From contig CALJQI010000394.1 in NCBI GenBank assembly GCA_937980285.1, positions 1 to 8,366 of the forward strand: 8,366 nt of DNA. The letters run 5' to 3'. Each line of letters opens with the position of its first letter. Within the stretch, counting starts at the first letter, position 1. The DNA comes from an uncultured Gammaproteobacteria bacterium (GTDB taxonomy: Bacteria > Pseudomonadota > Gammaproteobacteria > GCA-001735895). The notes beneath the pieces were generated by a model that was given only the letters and a program-made list of their open reading frames with translations, made no database searches and was not told where the DNA came from. Of the stretch, positions 7,180-8,366 are shown in pieces. The position numbers were made by a program, and so were the translations under genes.

Positions 7180-8366
7180 ATGACTACAGAACCGCTGGTC
7201 CGGCATAAAGTTCCGATTATCGCTATTGCCTGCGCCTGCGTTATTGCCTTGCTGGCATTCGGGCCGCGCTCGGCGATGGGATTCTTCCAGCTGCCGATAC
7301 TGCAGGATAACGCTTGGGACCGTGCGACCTTTGGCATGGCGATGGCCCTGCAGAACCTTTTCTGGGGTATTGGCCAGCCCCTGTTCGGTGTCGTCGCCGA
7401 CAAGTTTGGTACCTGGCGGGTGCTCGCGGTCGGCGCCGTGCTTTACGCGCTGGGACTGGTTTTGATGGCGATTGCGCCGAGCCCTGTATGGTTGCATATC
7501 GGTGGCGGCATCCTCATCGGTCTCGGCGTTGCGGCCTGTTCCTTCGGCGTCGTGCTGGCTTCGATCGCACGCCTGGTCAGCCCGGAAAAACGTTCCTTTG
7601 CCTTCGGGCTGGGCACCGCTGCCGGATCCGCGGGCATGTTCGTGTTTGCGCCGATTTCGCAGGGATTGATCGATAACCTGGGCTGGTCGGACAGCTTGAT
7701 CGCGATTGGCATCTTCATGCTGATCATTCCGCTGCTCGCCATTCCGTTACGAGGTAATTCGTCGACTTCGAAAATCGCCGCCGCGGAGTTCGAGCAAACC
7801 GTCAGGCAGTCCCTGCAGGAGGCCTTTGCCAGCCGGGGATACCTGTTGCTGACCGCGGGCTTTTTCGTCTGCGGGTTCCAGGTCGCCTTCATTACCGCCC
7901 ATTTCCCGGCTTACATCAGTGACCTCGGTATTGCCGCCAAATGGGCGGTAGTCGCCATCAGCCTGATCGGCTTTTTCAACATTATCGGCTCGCTGGCCTC
8001 GGGTGTTATCGGCCAGCGCTATTCCAAGCCGATATTCCTGTCGCTGATTTACATCGCTCGCTCGATCGCTTTCACCTCGTTTCTGCTGATCCCGCAAACG
8101 CCGACCACGGTGGTCGTTTTTTCCATCGTCATCGGTATCCTGTGGTTGTCGACGGTGGCGCCGACCAACGCGCTGGTGGCGGTCATGTTCGGCACTCGCT
8201 ATCTCGGCATGCTCGGCGGCATCGTGTTCTTTTCACACCAGCTGGGTTCGTTCCTCGGCGTCTGGATGGGCGGGGTACTCTACGAATCTACCGGCAGCTA
8301 CGACATCGTCTGGTGGCTCGGAGTAGCGTTAGGCATCTTCGCCGCCGTGGTCCACTGGCCCATCCG
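7180..8366 (+). CDS. Major facilitator superfamily transporter (3' partial)
   Basis: The frame is open from the ATG at 7180 to the window edge (395 codons plus 2 bases), so the stop lies just outside. MFS proteins of this type are about 400 residues, so it is probably nearly complete. It is a polytopic inner-membrane protein with about 12 hydrophobic segments. TM1 is about 11-33, and a hydrophilic central loop at about 191-218 separates the two six-helix halves. MFS motif A is visible between TM2 and TM3 (G70-VVAD-K75-FG-TWR80, matching GxxxD[R/K]xGxxR). The motif-like segment FGVVLASIARLVSPEKRSFAFG precedes TM5. The closest general resemblance is to the OFA/monocarboxylate-like MFS proteins of proteobacteria, whose substrates are mostly unassigned. 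An in-frame TGA at 7174-7176 fixes 7180 as the earliest ATG; no Shine-Dalgarno sequence precedes it. The gene is divergent from the asparaginase-like gene; a shared pathway is conceivable but unsupported. Confidence 0.93.
   Translation, partial: MTTEPLVRHKVPIIAIACACVIALLAFGPRSAMGFFQLPILQDNAWDRATFGMAMALQNLFWGIGQPLFGVVADKFGTWRVLAVGAVLYALGLVLMAIAPSPVWLHIGGGILIGLGVAACSFGVVLASIARLVSPEKRSFAFGLGTAAGSAGMFVFAPISQGLIDNLGWSDSLIAIGIFMLIIPLLAIPLRGNSSTSKIAAAEFEQTVRQSLQEAFASRGYLLLTAGFFVCGFQVAFITAHFPAYISDLGIAAKWAVVAISLIGFFNIIGSLASGVIGQRYSKPIFLSLIYIARSIAFTSFLLIPQTPTTVVVFSIVIGILWLSTVAPTNALVAVMFGTRYLGMLGGIVFFSHQLGSFLGVWMGGVLYESTGSYDIVWWLGVALGIFAAVVHWPI

Noticed and set aside
7443..8097. Minus-strand open frames opposite the MFS gene.
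   Set aside because: The plus strand encodes a clear 12-helix MFS protein with motif A through this whole stretch; the antisense frames have no membrane or domain pattern.

Overview
The window (about 57% GC by eye) looks like chromosomal DNA of a gammaproteobacterium, probably an uncultured or environmental one. The TldD protein is very close to the enterobacterial/pseudomonad type, and the rest is typical proteobacterial envelope and transport content. No RNA gene, insertion sequence, integrase, CRISPR array or phage gene was seen. I found no strong evidence of an undescribed system.

Layout. (1) Positions 1-1800, plus strand: the 3' part of a small exported protein of unknown function, then a complete tldD. 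Only 3 nt separate them, and the tldD ribosome-binding site lies inside the end of the upstream gene. (2) Positions 1801-1850: a 50-nt convergent junction with two small hairpins and no clear terminator. (3) Positions 1851-6539, minus strand: a compact operon read in the order membrane-fusion adaptor, RND inner-membrane pump, small cytosolic NTF2-like protein. The genes overlap by 11 bp and 4 bp. (4) Positions 6604-7089, minus strand: a compact single-domain asparaginase-family protein, 64 nt upstream of the adaptor. (5) Positions 7090-7179: a 90-nt divergent intergenic region. (6) Positions 7180-8366, plus strand: a nearly complete major facilitator transporter that runs off the end of the window without a stop codon.

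How the genes fit together. The adaptor and the RND permease form the inner-membrane and periplasmic parts of a tripartite efflux pump. The outer-membrane channel is not encoded here and is presumably elsewhere (TolC-like). The small protein at the end of that operon is coupled to the pump and is the least understood part of the window. TldD normally works with TldE/PmbA as a heterodimeric metalloprotease, and tldE is not in the window. The asparaginase-like protein and the MFS transporter are divergent neighbours; any functional link is only a guess.
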